A stretch of DNA of 38,782 nt from contig CAZGYQ010000021.1 in the NCBI GenBank assembly GCA_964530695.1, positions 1-38,782 on the forward strand, given 5' to 3'. Below are positions 16,030-23,623 of this stretch, piece by piece. Each line of letters begins with the position of its first letter. The stretch's first letter is position 1. Source of the stretch: VFBF01 sp964530695 (GTDB lineage: Bacteria; Pseudomonadota; Alphaproteobacteria; Caulobacterales; Aquidulcibacteraceae). Below the pieces are notes generated by a model. The model had not been told where the DNA came from and ran no database searches. It was given only the letters and a program-made list of their open reading frames with translations. The translations under genes were made by a program, and so were the position numbers.

Positions 16030-16395
16030 AAAGGGGATTCAGAAGCGCCCCGAGCGCTAGATTCCTTTCCTTGAAGGAGGAAATCATGGCGCGGCTCGAT
16101 CTGAGCGGCAAGCAATGGGGTCTGATCAGGCCCATGCCGCAGAACTAGAGTATTCCGACGAAGTGGATCCCGGTTCGTCGGAAGAAAATGCGACCAACCA
16201 ACAACCTGGAGCCCCGATCCGATCCCATCGGATCGGAAACGGCTCTAGCCGCGCGGCGTGGCGCGGGTGGACGACCGGCGCGTGCTGAAGGCGATATTCT
16301 TCATCCCGCGCACAGGTCCTCCGTGGCGCGATCTGCCGGAACGCTACGGCCCGTACACGGCCGCCTACAATCGCTGGGCGAAAGCCGCCGCACAC
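16030..16395 (+). pseudogene. IS5-type transposase remnant (DUF4096) interrupted by a RIME-like repeat
   Basis: A strong AAGGAGG site precedes the ATG at 16086, which opens MARLDLSGKQWGLIRPMPQN, the normal N-terminus of an IS5-family transposase. A 104-base repeat (16145-16248) then brings an in-frame TAG. The transposase resumes directly after it with PRGVARVDDRRVLKAIFF and RTGPPWRDLPERYGPYTAAY, and breaks off near 16395. The DDE catalytic part is missing. Two separate events are therefore visible: insertion of the repeat and loss of the 3' part. Confidence 0.85.
16145..16248. mobile_element. RIME-like intergenic repeat, copy 1 (inside the IS5 transposase)
   Basis: The 104-base element begins CTAGAG and ends CTCTAG. 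It contains two palindromes: TTCCGACGAA with TTCGTCGGAA, and CCGATCCGAT with ATCGGATCGG around a short loop. This two-palindrome layout and size resemble the RIME elements of Rhizobiales. A second copy is at 24396-24505. CTAG on both edges could be a target duplication. Confidence 0.82.
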
Positions 16396-16407
16396 GCTTG
16401 CCGTACG

Positions 16408-16701
16408 CTACGGCGGCCGGAAATTTTGCGGCATCTCGCCGTCGAGCAGCCGGTCCCGGTTCTTGGAAAAGACCGAAGCGTCCCACACCGGATCGTCCAC
16501 GCCCAGACAAGCAAACCAGCGGAACAGGAGATCGTCTTCCATGCGCTCCACCAGCCGGCGCTGCGAGCGGATCGAGTGGAACGCCAGCAACAACATGGCG
16601 CGCAAAAGCATCTGCGGCGGGATCGAGGGTCGCCCGTCCGCACCGCGCATCACAAGTCCCCCGCCCGACGCGAAAGCATCAGCATTCGATCCAGTCGACA
16701 C
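16408..16701 (-). pseudogene. IS1182/IS5-like transposase remnant (DUF772 N-terminus)
   Basis: A 97-residue frame on the minus strand carries the N-terminal DUF772 domain of a DDE transposase: GRPSIPPQMLLRAMLLLAF, SIRSQRRLVERMEDDLLFRW, LGVDDPVWDASVFSKNRDRL and GEMPQNF. It stops just before the place where it meets the oppositely oriented IS5 remnant, so the catalytic domain is missing. The N-terminal residues before GRPS also look non-native. About 140 bases between it and the transporter gene hold nothing that I recognise. Confidence 0.82.
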
Positions 16702-16843
16702 TGGCCTTTTTCAACAGCCAACCAAGCCCCAACCCGCGATGGCCGTGCTCCATGCGATCTCGCAATCCTCGCGGGGATCGCCGCCGCTCTGTTCCCTTCC
16801 ACGGTGACGACTTCCGCGCCATGGCGTGCGCCAGACTGCCAGA

Positions 16844-18157
16844 TCATCGCGAGAGCGCAGGCATGTCCCGCGGCGTCGCCGGCGCTGTATCCTCTGGATT
16901 CAGGCGGCGCGAAAAGACGAACGCCGAGCCGAGCACAAGCGCCATGCTCGCGAGCGAACAGACATAGGCGCCGTTGATGAAGAAGGTAAGCCAGTCAAGC
17001 TCAACCGCGCCGAAATTCCTGTACAGCAGCAGCCCGATTGAGCCCGCGTAGCCGCACGTGTCGGCGAGATAAATCAGGAAGCCGGCGGTGCCGACCTGCC
17101 GCGACGCCGCGATCAGGCGCTCGAACAGCACCGCGTTGAACGGCGTGTAGCAGACATAGAGCCCGGCGCCGATCGCGATCATCCACACGAGGCCGTCGAG
17201 TAGTCCCGCCTGGAATGCCAGCGTCGACAGGCCGATGGTCGCAGCGCCCGCGACCATCATGGCGTGGGTAATGAAGAACGCCGCGCGGTTGGAACGGATG
17301 AGCATCATCGCCGCGAGCGCCGCCAGTGCGACCAGCGCCACCGGCGCCTCGCTCACGCTGAACACGCCCGCTTCATCTTCGCGACCCATGGCGCGCCAGA
17401 GTTCCGCGGCAAAGTTGTCGCGAAAGTCGCGGAACGCAGTGAAGAGAACATAGGCGGCGATGAGCAGGGCAAGACCTCCTCCGAACTGTTGCAGGAAACG
17501 CCCGCGCGCCGCGCTGTCCATGGGCATGCGCCGCATGCGCAAGCTTTCATCCTGCGCCGATGGAGACGGCAGAAGCGTCAATCCCCATACCGAGAGCGCC
17601 AGCACCGGAAAGAAGAGAGCGCCGGTTGTCGCGGGCATCCAGTACTCCGATATGCCCCACGACCGCATCGTCCACGCGCCCACGCTCTTCACGACGCCCG
17701 ACGACAGGATAAAACTTGCGCACAGGATCGCGCCCAGCAGTTCGGTCGTGCGACGGCCTTCAAGGTAGCTGAAGACAAGTCCCCAGATCAGGCCCAGAGG
17801 CAGACCGTTGAAGAAGAGCGCGACCACCTTGAACGGCGTCGGCGCCACCGCAAAGACGAGAAGCGACGCCCACGCCGCCAGGATCAGCCCGACAATCGTC
17901 GCGCCTCGACCCTTGCGACCGAGTTCGGCGATCACCTTGATGCCAATCGCTTTTGAGAGCGCATAGCCAAGCACCTGTGAAATCACGAGCGCAATCTTGA
18001 AGTTGAGTGCGACCGTCCACCCGTCCGGTGAATCGAAGGTAGCGGCCGTGAACGGCTTGCGGAACGCGTACATCGCGAAGTACGCGCTGAACGAAGCTGC
18101 GCCGCCCAGCAGGACGACGACGAGCGCATCGCGGCGCCGGTGTGCGAGATCTGTCAC
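16844..18157 (-). CDS. DUF5690 MFS-like membrane protein, candidate phosphonate transporter
   Basis: This 437-residue polytopic inner-membrane protein has about 12 hydrophobic segments. It matches the DUF5690 family, which looks like a divergent major-facilitator group. Characteristic stretches are FSAYFAMYAFRKPFTAATF at the N-terminus, GLPLGLIWGLVFSYLEGRR, FTAFRDFRDNFAAELWRAMG, GLYVCYTPFNAVLFERLIA and GTAGFLIYLADTCGYAGSIG. RKPF in the first helix recalls organophosphate:phosphate antiporters such as UhpT/GlpT. The start is a GTG at 18157, 18 bases after the LysR stop, so the two genes form an operon. Placement opposite phosphonate-degradation genes suggests substrate uptake; this is inference, and the family has no assigned function that I know. 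Confidence 0.82.
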   Translation of the reverse strand: MTDLAHRRRDALVVVLLGGAASFSAYFAMYAFRKPFTAATFDSPDGWTVALNFKIALVISQVLGYALSKAIGIKVIAELGRKGRGATIVGLILAAWASLLVFAVAPTPFKVVALFFNGLPLGLIWGLVFSYLEGRRTTELLGAILCASFILSSGVVKSVGAWTMRSWGISEYWMPATTGALFFPVLALSVWGLTLLPSPSAQDESLRMRRMPMDSAARGRFLQQFGGGLALLIAAYVLFTAFRDFRDNFAAELWRAMGREDEAGVFSVSEAPVALVALAALAAMMLIRSNRAAFFITHAMMVAGAATIGLSTLAFQAGLLDGLVWMIAIGAGLYVCYTPFNAVLFERLIAASRQVGTAGFLIYLADTCGYAGSIGLLLYRNFGAVELDWLTFFINGAYVCSLASMALVLGSAFVFSRRLNPEDTAPATPRDMPALSR

Positions 18158-18175
18158 GGTCTGGTCCCGATGTTT

Positions 18176-19072
18176 CTAGAGCGGCAGAGGACTGAGATCC
18201 GCCAATTCCGCGGCGGCGTCGAAAAGCGCGCGCATGGCGACCGTGCGGCGCTTGTCGGCAATGCAAAGCAGATAGCCCATGAAGGTCGGCATCGGCACGG
18301 ACGCGTCCACGGGCCGGTACGCAATACGTGGGTCAGGCGGACACTCTGACGAATAGAAGAGGCTCACGCCCAGTCCGAGCGCAATCGCCTCGCGGATCGC
18401 CTCACGGGTATGGAATTCTATGACCCGTCGCGGCGTCAGTCCCGTGACCTCGATGAGCCGCTCAATGGAAAGACGCGTGCGCGACGTCGCCTCGCGCAGG
18501 AGGAGCGATTCCTCGGCGAGATCTTCGATCATGACGCGGGCATTCGCCGCCAGCGGGTGCATGGCCGGCGCCGCCGCCGCGAGGCGGTCGTGATAGAGTG
18601 GGAGATAGTCGAGCGCGTTGTCGCCGGGAGGGTCGCTGCCGATCGCGGCGTCGATATGCCCGTCGCGCAACCATTGCACCACCTCCGCCGCGTTGCCGAT
18701 CCGAACGCTCATCGGTCCGTCTGGATTGTGTTCGGCGAACTTCGCCACGAGTCTCGCCGCGTATACCGGTGAATCGGATCCGAGCCTGATCATGGACAGC
18801 TTGCCCTCGATGCCGGCGTTCATCATCGTTTCCACCTCGTCGGAAATCGCGAAAAGGCGTCCCGTGAGCGCATGCAGGCGCCGTCCCGCTTCGGTGAGCT
18901 GGAGCGGCTGCTTCCTCCCGTCGAAAAGAGCGACACGATGGCGAATTTCAAGCGCGCGAATCTGCTGGGACAAGGTCGGTTGGGCCACGCCCAGCCGGCG
19001 CGCGGCGCGACTGATGCTGCCTTCCTGCGCGACAACATGAAAAGAGCGCAAGTGCTGATGGTTTACCCGCAT
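18176..19072 (-). CDS. LysR-family regulator of the phosphonate locus
   Basis: The 298-residue protein has an N-terminal winged helix-turn-helix (LRSFHVVAQEGSISRAARRL, then GVAQPTLSQQIRALE) and a LysR substrate-binding domain from about residue 90 (IRLGSDSPVYAARLVAKFAE, IDAAIGSDPP, IREAIALGLGVSLFYSSE). It resembles the aminoethylphosphonate-associated LysR group. The ATG at 19072 places the helix-turn-helix at the usual position; the open frame upstream reads through the intergenic region. It is divergent from the TonB receptor and the catabolic genes, the standard arrangement for a LysR regulator controlling both sides. The effector is unknown, probably a phosphonate or pathway intermediate. 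Confidence 0.88.
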   Translation of the reverse strand: MRVNHQHLRSFHVVAQEGSISRAARRLGVAQPTLSQQIRALEIRHRVALFDGRKQPLQLTEAGRRLHALTGRLFAISDEVETMMNAGIEGKLSMIRLGSDSPVYAARLVAKFAEHNPDGPMSVRIGNAAEVVQWLRDGHIDAAIGSDPPGDNALDYLPLYHDRLAAAAPAMHPLAANARVMIEDLAEESLLLREATSRTRLSIERLIEVTGLTPRRVIEFHTREAIREAIALGLGVSLFYSSECPPDPRIAYRPVDASVPMPTFMGYLLCIADKRRTVAMRALFDAAAELADLSPLPL

Positions 19073-19287
19073 CGCGCCCTGCTGTCCCGACTGAGCCCCA
19101 GACGAACATGCTTCTGAAGAAACAATGACAAGGAAACGACGGTCTCGCGAAACTTCAACGACATCCGGCATGACCTGCCTATGTCCGGCATAGGAAGGCC
19201 GCGCTGGAAAGACGTCGTTCCCCGTGGGAGGAGCCTTGAACATATACGCCTGCGGTGAGCGCACGGCGCAGTTGATGGGGTATCAAC
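19073..19287. promoter_or_regulatory. divergent regulatory region with direct-repeat operator candidate
   Basis: These 215 bases separate the LysR gene from the TonB receptor. The octamer TCCGGCAT occurs at 19164-19171 and again at 19184-19191, exactly 20 bases apart (two helical turns). The extended form CATCCGGCATG / TGTCCGGCATA strengthens the match. This spacing suits a LysR tetramer. No confident -10/-35 pair could be picked by eye. Confidence 0.5.
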
Positions 19288-21777
19288 ATGGGAATCAAAT
19301 ACAATGCGATGTTCGGGGCATCGCTTCTGTCGTTGTTCGGCGCATGCGCGGCCCATGCGCAAGAAGCGCCCGAGACGTCCGCCGAGGAGCTTGTTGTTGT
19401 CGGCGAACGGGTTGCGCGGGGCAACTCGGTCGTCGGCGCCGACCAGATCGCAGCCCTGCCGGCGGCGCAAAACGTCGTCGACGCGATCCGACTCGTTCCC
19501 GGCGTTCTGGTCCGTGGTTCGGACTCGTTCAACAACGATCCCTGGTCCTACGCGATCAACATTCGTGGCTTTGAAGTCAACTTGCGGAACTCGAAGATCG
19601 GCCAGACGCTGGACGGCGTGCCGCTTTTCAACGCGTCCTACTACCTGGGCGGCGCACCGGCGCAGAAGTTCATCCTGTCTGAAGACGTTTCGCGCATTCA
19701 GGTGAACCAGGGTACGGCGGACGTCGGTTCACCGGCGGCGGCGGCGCTTGGCGGCACGATCGCCTACCACAGCCGCGATCCTGGAGAAGAAAACGGCGGC
19801 CTCGTTCGCGCCACGTTCGGCAGCTTCAACAGCACGCGTTTCTTCGGCCGTTACGATACGGGCGAAATGTTTGGCAACACGCGTGCGTTCGTGTCGGTCG
19901 CCAATCTCGAAGCTCCGCTCTGGCCCCACAATGGCTCGACGCCGGCGGCGATCGAGCAGTTCGCACTCGCTGGCAAGTCGGTCAGCGAGTTTGGTCCCCT
20001 GACCCTCACGCTGTACGGGTCGTTCAACGACAGCGATGACGATCCCATCATCGAATCCACGCGCGCCTTCATCAACAATACCGGCTTCAATGAGGACGGG
20101 TCCACCGCGACGTTCAACACCGCCGATGCGGCCGCCAACGAATACTGGGCCGATGAATGGGCGGCGGTCCGGGAGAACACGCTCGGCTACGCCAAGGTTG
20201 AAGTTGAACTCAACGACGCGGTGTCGTTCGACATAACCCCGTACTTCCAGCGCAACGAAGGTGTCGGCGAATTTCTGCCGCCCGCGATCCGGCCGCGCTT
20301 CATCAACGTGGGCGGCGTCAACCGTCAGGTCCAGTTCGGCGGCGTCGAAGTATCCTCCAGCGCCCGGGCCACCCGCGTCAACGCCGGCGGCTTTGGCGTT
20401 CAACCGTACAGCATCGCGGGCGGCGTCGCGACCGAGCGCACCTACATCGCGCTCGATGGAACCACCACCGTGCGGTCTTCCGATTGCTTCAACACCGACA
20501 ACAGCCTGCGCCTGAACGCAGCCGGTTTGCCGCTGTGCTCATCGGCCCAATCGTACCGGACCAGCCTTTACTACCACAAACGCCTTGGCTTCGTGGCGAA
20601 CGGCCGCGCCGAGATCGGCAATCACACGGTGCGCGTCGGCGCCTGGTACGAGAACCTCGACCGTGATTTTGGGCGCGCCTGGCGCGCCTATTCCGACATC
20701 CGTCAGGGCCCGGTCGGCGTTGGCGGCATCTACCGCCGCGACTTCGAACAGAACTTCAAGACCGATCTGTGGAAGTTCTACATCGCCGACGACTGGAACG
20801 TGACAGACCGCCTGCTCGTCAGCGTCGGCCTCCAGCACTACCTGGTGGACATCGAAGGCACATCGGTGGAAGCGCCGTCCAGCGCATCGGTCCTGAACCA
20901 GTTCGACGCCGCTGGCGTGCAGGTTTCGACCCGCCGTCTCAAGGCTGACAGCGACTCGAACGAACTGCTGCCGTCCATCGGCTTCGTCTACGATCTCAAC
21001 GACCAGTTGCAGGTTTTCGGCGGCTATTCGAAGAACTTCGGCGCCATCGGCGACTGGGCGCTTGAAAAGACAGGCACAGACCTTTCCAGCCTGTCTCCGG
21101 AAGTTTCGTCAAACTTCGACGGCGGCCTGCGTTTCCGCGGCGATCGCGTCCGCGGCGGCCTCACGGCCTACTTCAACGACTATCAGGAGCCGATCGTGTT
21201 CCTGACGAACGACTTCGCGGTCGGCACGCCAGGAATCAACTACAGCGCGGGCACTGGCGGCACCTATTTCAACATCAAGGGCGGAATTGAAACCAAGGGT
21301 GTCGAAGGCAGCCTTGAATTCGACGTCACCGAGGCATTGACCGCCTATGTCGCCGCGTCGTTCGTCAGCGCCGAGTACACCAGCGCGTTCCGCGCCGCGA
21401 GCTATGGCGGCAACGCGCTGACGGTCCCGGCCGGAGCGACGGTGGCGGGCACGCCGGATGTCATCCTGTCGGGCGCGCTCAGCTATGAGAGAGGTCCGTT
21501 CTCGGCCCGCCTCAGCGCCCGCCACATCGGCGAGGCGCCGGGCGACGCGGCGAACACCGCTGCGTTGTTTGTTCCGTCATACACGCTGGCGGATCTCTCG
21601 GCGCGCTACCGCGTCGAACTCGGGGAAGGCAGCTTCGGCTCCTTCGTCGAGCTTGGACTGGCCGTAAACAACCTCACGGACGAACGCTATATCGGCGGCG
21701 TCCTGGACGAGTTCACGCAGCGCTACACCGTCGGCTCGCCGCGGACGGCGTCCTTCACCTTGTCCATGGGTTTCTAA
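19288..21777 (+). CDS. TonB-dependent receptor of the phosphonate locus
   Basis: This 829-residue outer-membrane receptor has a signal peptide ending AAHA before QEAPETS and a TonB-box-like EELVVVGE at about residue 34. A plug domain follows (residues about 45-165; VVDAIRLVPGVLVRG, INIRGFEVNLRNSKIGQTLD, LSEDVSRIQVNQGTADVGSP). The beta-barrel ends with the usual aromatic residue (TASFTLSMGF). The barrel motif NNLTDERYIGG is also typical. Substrates of such receptors are ferric chelates, cobalamin, oligosaccharides and others. Its place at the head of the operon with HD, FAD and phosphonatase genes suggests a phosphonate-bearing ligand or a complex of one. A hairpin with a T run follows its stop and may reduce read-through. 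Confidence 0.9.
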   Translation: MGIKYNAMFGASLLSLFGACAAHAQEAPETSAEELVVVGERVARGNSVVGADQIAALPAAQNVVDAIRLVPGVLVRGSDSFNNDPWSYAINIRGFEVNLRNSKIGQTLDGVPLFNASYYLGGAPAQKFILSEDVSRIQVNQGTADVGSPAAAALGGTIAYHSRDPGEENGGLVRATFGSFNSTRFFGRYDTGEMFGNTRAFVSVANLEAPLWPHNGSTPAAIEQFALAGKSVSEFGPLTLTLYGSFNDSDDDPIIESTRAFINNTGFNEDGSTATFNTADAAANEYWADEWAAVRENTLGYAKVEVELNDAVSFDITPYFQRNEGVGEFLPPAIRPRFINVGGVNRQVQFGGVEVSSSARATRVNAGGFGVQPYSIAGGVATERTYIALDGTTTVRSSDCFNTDNSLRLNAAGLPLCSSAQSYRTSLYYHKRLGFVANGRAEIGNHTVRVGAWYENLDRDFGRAWRAYSDIRQGPVGVGGIYRRDFEQNFKTDLWKFYIADDWNVTDRLLVSVGLQHYLVDIEGTSVEAPSSASVLNQFDAAGVQVSTRRLKADSDSNELLPSIGFVYDLNDQLQVFGGYSKNFGAIGDWALEKTGTDLSSLSPEVSSNFDGGLRFRGDRVRGGLTAYFNDYQEPIVFLTNDFAVGTPGINYSAGTGGTYFNIKGGIETKGVEGSLEFDVTEALTAYVAASFVSAEYTSAFRAASYGGNALTVPAGATVAGTPDVILSGALSYERGPFSARLSARHIGEAPGDAANTAALFVPSYTLADLSARYRVELGEGSFGSFVELGLAVNNLTDERYIGGVLDEFTQRYTVGSPRTASFTLSMGF

Positions 21778-21790
21778 GGCCCGTCGATGT

Positions 21791-21822
21791 CCCGGGCCGG
21801 CGTGAGCGCCGGTCCGGGTTTT
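21791..21822 (+). terminator. intrinsic terminator or attenuator after the receptor gene
   Basis: A 12-bp stem (CCCGGGCCGGCG with CGCCGGTCCGGG, one G-T pair, loop TGAG) is followed by TTTT. It lies between the receptor stop at 21777 and the HD gene at 21918. It could set different expression levels for transport and catabolism. Confidence 0.72.
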
Positions 21823-21917
21823 GCCCCACACAGATGCAATGATGCTTCACGACGTCGTATTTTCCGAACGCGACCGCGGCGGCGGCCTTCGGCATCAAAG
21901 GCCCGGGCTTCTCTGAC

Positions 21918-22496
21918 ATGGACGGCCTGTTGAGCAAACTCGCCGTGCGCGAGCGAAGAGAAGCGGCAACACGCGCGGAAGCGGCGATCTCCGTCCTCGC
22001 CGGCTCTAGCGGCGACGAAACCTACGGTGAAGGCGTCACCCTGCGGGCGCACGCATTGCAGTGCGCCGCGCTGGCCAGCCAGACCGGTCTCGGCGCGTCG
22101 ATGACGGCGTCCGCGTTGCTGCATGACATCGGCTGGGCGCTGGGCGGCGCACATGAAGTCACCGGCGCTGACTGGGTCGAGCTCCGGTTCGGAGCATCCA
22201 TCGCGCGGCCGATCCGCGCCCACGTTTGCGCCAAGCGCTACCTCGCGACACGCGACCCGGGATACCTCACGGTGCTTTCCGCCGCTTCGCGCGAGACGCT
22301 CATCATGCAAGGCGGTCCGATGAACGAGGTCGAAGCGCGTGCGTTTGAAACGTCTCCGGGCGCCCCGGACGCATTGGCGTTGCGACGCATCGACGATCGG
22401 GCCAAGGATGCAGCCGCGGAAACCGCTCCGCTCGAAGCCTATCGCGGGCTTCTCGTGGAATTCGCGACAGTGGCGCTGCGAATGGAGGGAATGTGA
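21918..22496 (+). CDS. PhnZ-like HD-domain mixed-valent diiron oxygenase homologue
   Basis: The 192-residue HD-superfamily protein resembles PhnZ, which uses O2 to split 2-amino-1-hydroxyethylphosphonate into glycine and phosphate. All iron-ligand positions can be aligned: His45 in TLRAHALQCA, His69-Asp70 in ALLHDIGW, His79 in GGAHEVTGADW, His102 in IRAHVCAKRYL and Asp159/160 in RRIDDRAKD. Tyr36 in ETYGEG and Lys106 also match. The loop between His69 and His79 is shorter than I recall for PhnZ. The position four residues after His69 is Trp rather than His. Substrate preference may therefore differ. No PhnY-type hydroxylase gene is nearby to make the hydroxylated substrate. The stop overlaps the GTG of the next gene (ATGTGA). 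Confidence 0.85.
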   Translation: MDGLLSKLAVRERREAATRAEAAISVLAGSSGDETYGEGVTLRAHALQCAALASQTGLGASMTASALLHDIGWALGGAHEVTGADWVELRFGASIARPIRAHVCAKRYLATRDPGYLTVLSAASRETLIMQGGPMNEVEARAFETSPGAPDALALRRIDDRAKDAAAETAPLEAYRGLLVEFATVALRMEGM

Positions 22497-23623
22497 TCTA
22501 CCATCTTGCTGTCGTAGGCGCCGGCATTGTCGGCCTCGGACACGCCCTCGCCGCGGTGCGGCGGGGACTATCGGTCGTCGTGATCGAACGCGATGCACGC
22601 CCGATCGGGGCCTCCATCCGCAATTTCGGATTTGTCACCGTGACCGGCCAGCGGCGGGGCGAGACATGGGCGCGCGCAAAGCGTTCCGCCGAAGTATGGC
22701 AGGAAGTCGCGTCGCGCGCCGGCATAGCCGTTGAACACAGCGGGCTACTGGTGTTGGCGCGCCGTCCCGAAGCCGCCGCGGTGATCGAGGCGTTCGCCGC
22801 CACCGAGATGGGCGAAGACTGCGCGTTGCTTGCCGGATCCGCGGTGCGCAACCAATACCCCGATCTCAATCCCCACTCCTTGAGCGCGGCGCTCTGGAGT
22901 CCCCACGAGCGGCGCGTTGAAAGCCGACTTGCCATTCCCGCCCTGATCCAATGGCTGGAATCCCGGGGTGTCGAGTTCCGGTTCTCGACGGCGGTGCACG
23001 GCGTGAGCGCCCCGGAGGTCTCCACCTCGCGCGGGTCGGTGCGCGCCGAGGCTATCGCGGTGTGCCCCGGAGACGATCTCTCGACGCTCTATCCCGAGAC
23101 GATTGCGAAGTACGCCGTGACGCGCTGCGTGCTGCAGATGCTGCGTCTCGAATCGCCGGGATTCCGGCTGCCGGGATCGATCATGTCGGATCTCAGCCTC
23201 GTGCGGTATCGCGGCTATGCGGACCTGCCTGAAAGCGCGCCCCTTCTGGACCGACTGGACAAGGAGCAACCCCGCGAACTCGAGCACGGCATTCACCTTA
23301 TCGCGGTTCAGAGCGCCGATGGCTCGCTCGTGGTCGGCGACAGTCACCACTACGGCGCCGCGCCCGACCCGTTCGCCGCGAGCGAGATTGAAGATCTCAT
23401 GCTCCGGGAAGCGCAAGCCGCGGTGGGCGCGGCGCCGCCCGTCCGCGAGCGCTGGATCGGAACCTATTCTTCGGCTGCACAGGACATGTTCCGCGCAGCG
23501 CCGGAACCTCGTGTTCGCCTCGTCATGGTGACGAGCGGCACCGGCGCCTCCACCGCCTTCGCGATCGCTGAAGAAACGCTCCTGGAACTCTTTGGACCAA
23601 GTCCGGAAAGGCCGCTCCCTTGA
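22493..23623 (+). CDS. FAD-dependent amine oxidoreductase of phosphonate clusters (TIGR03364 type)
   Basis: This 376-residue DAO-family flavoenzyme resembles glycine oxidase-like proteins that co-occur with phosphonatases. The N-terminal dinucleotide-binding motif is VVGAGIVGLGHALAA, followed by VIERDARPIGASIRNFGFV, where RNFG is the family-specific turn. WSPHERRVESRLAIPALIQWL and GSLVVGDSHHYG are further family blocks. The C-terminal FAD contact is MVTSGTGASTAFAIAEE. Proposed reaction: oxidation of aminoethylphosphonate or an N-alkylated form to phosphonoacetaldehyde, which the next gene product can hydrolyse. The GTG start overlaps the previous stop by four bases, and its TGA overlaps the TTG start of phnX. 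It would take the place of the PhnW transaminase, which is absent here. Confidence 0.88.
   Translation: MIYHLAVVGAGIVGLGHALAAVRRGLSVVVIERDARPIGASIRNFGFVTVTGQRRGETWARAKRSAEVWQEVASRAGIAVEHSGLLVLARRPEAAAVIEAFAATEMGEDCALLAGSAVRNQYPDLNPHSLSAALWSPHERRVESRLAIPALIQWLESRGVEFRFSTAVHGVSAPEVSTSRGSVRAEAIAVCPGDDLSTLYPETIAKYAVTRCVLQMLRLESPGFRLPGSIMSDLSLVRYRGYADLPESAPLLDRLDKEQPRELEHGIHLIAVQSADGSLVVGDSHHYGAAPDPFAASEIEDLMLREAQAAVGAAPPVRERWIGTYSSAAQDMFRAAPEPRVRLVMVTSGTGASTAFAIAEETLLELFGPSPERPLP

Noticed and set aside
21840..21917. Short frame before the HD gene (ATG at 21841)
   Set aside because: It ends after about 25 codons, has no ribosome site and no recognisable content.
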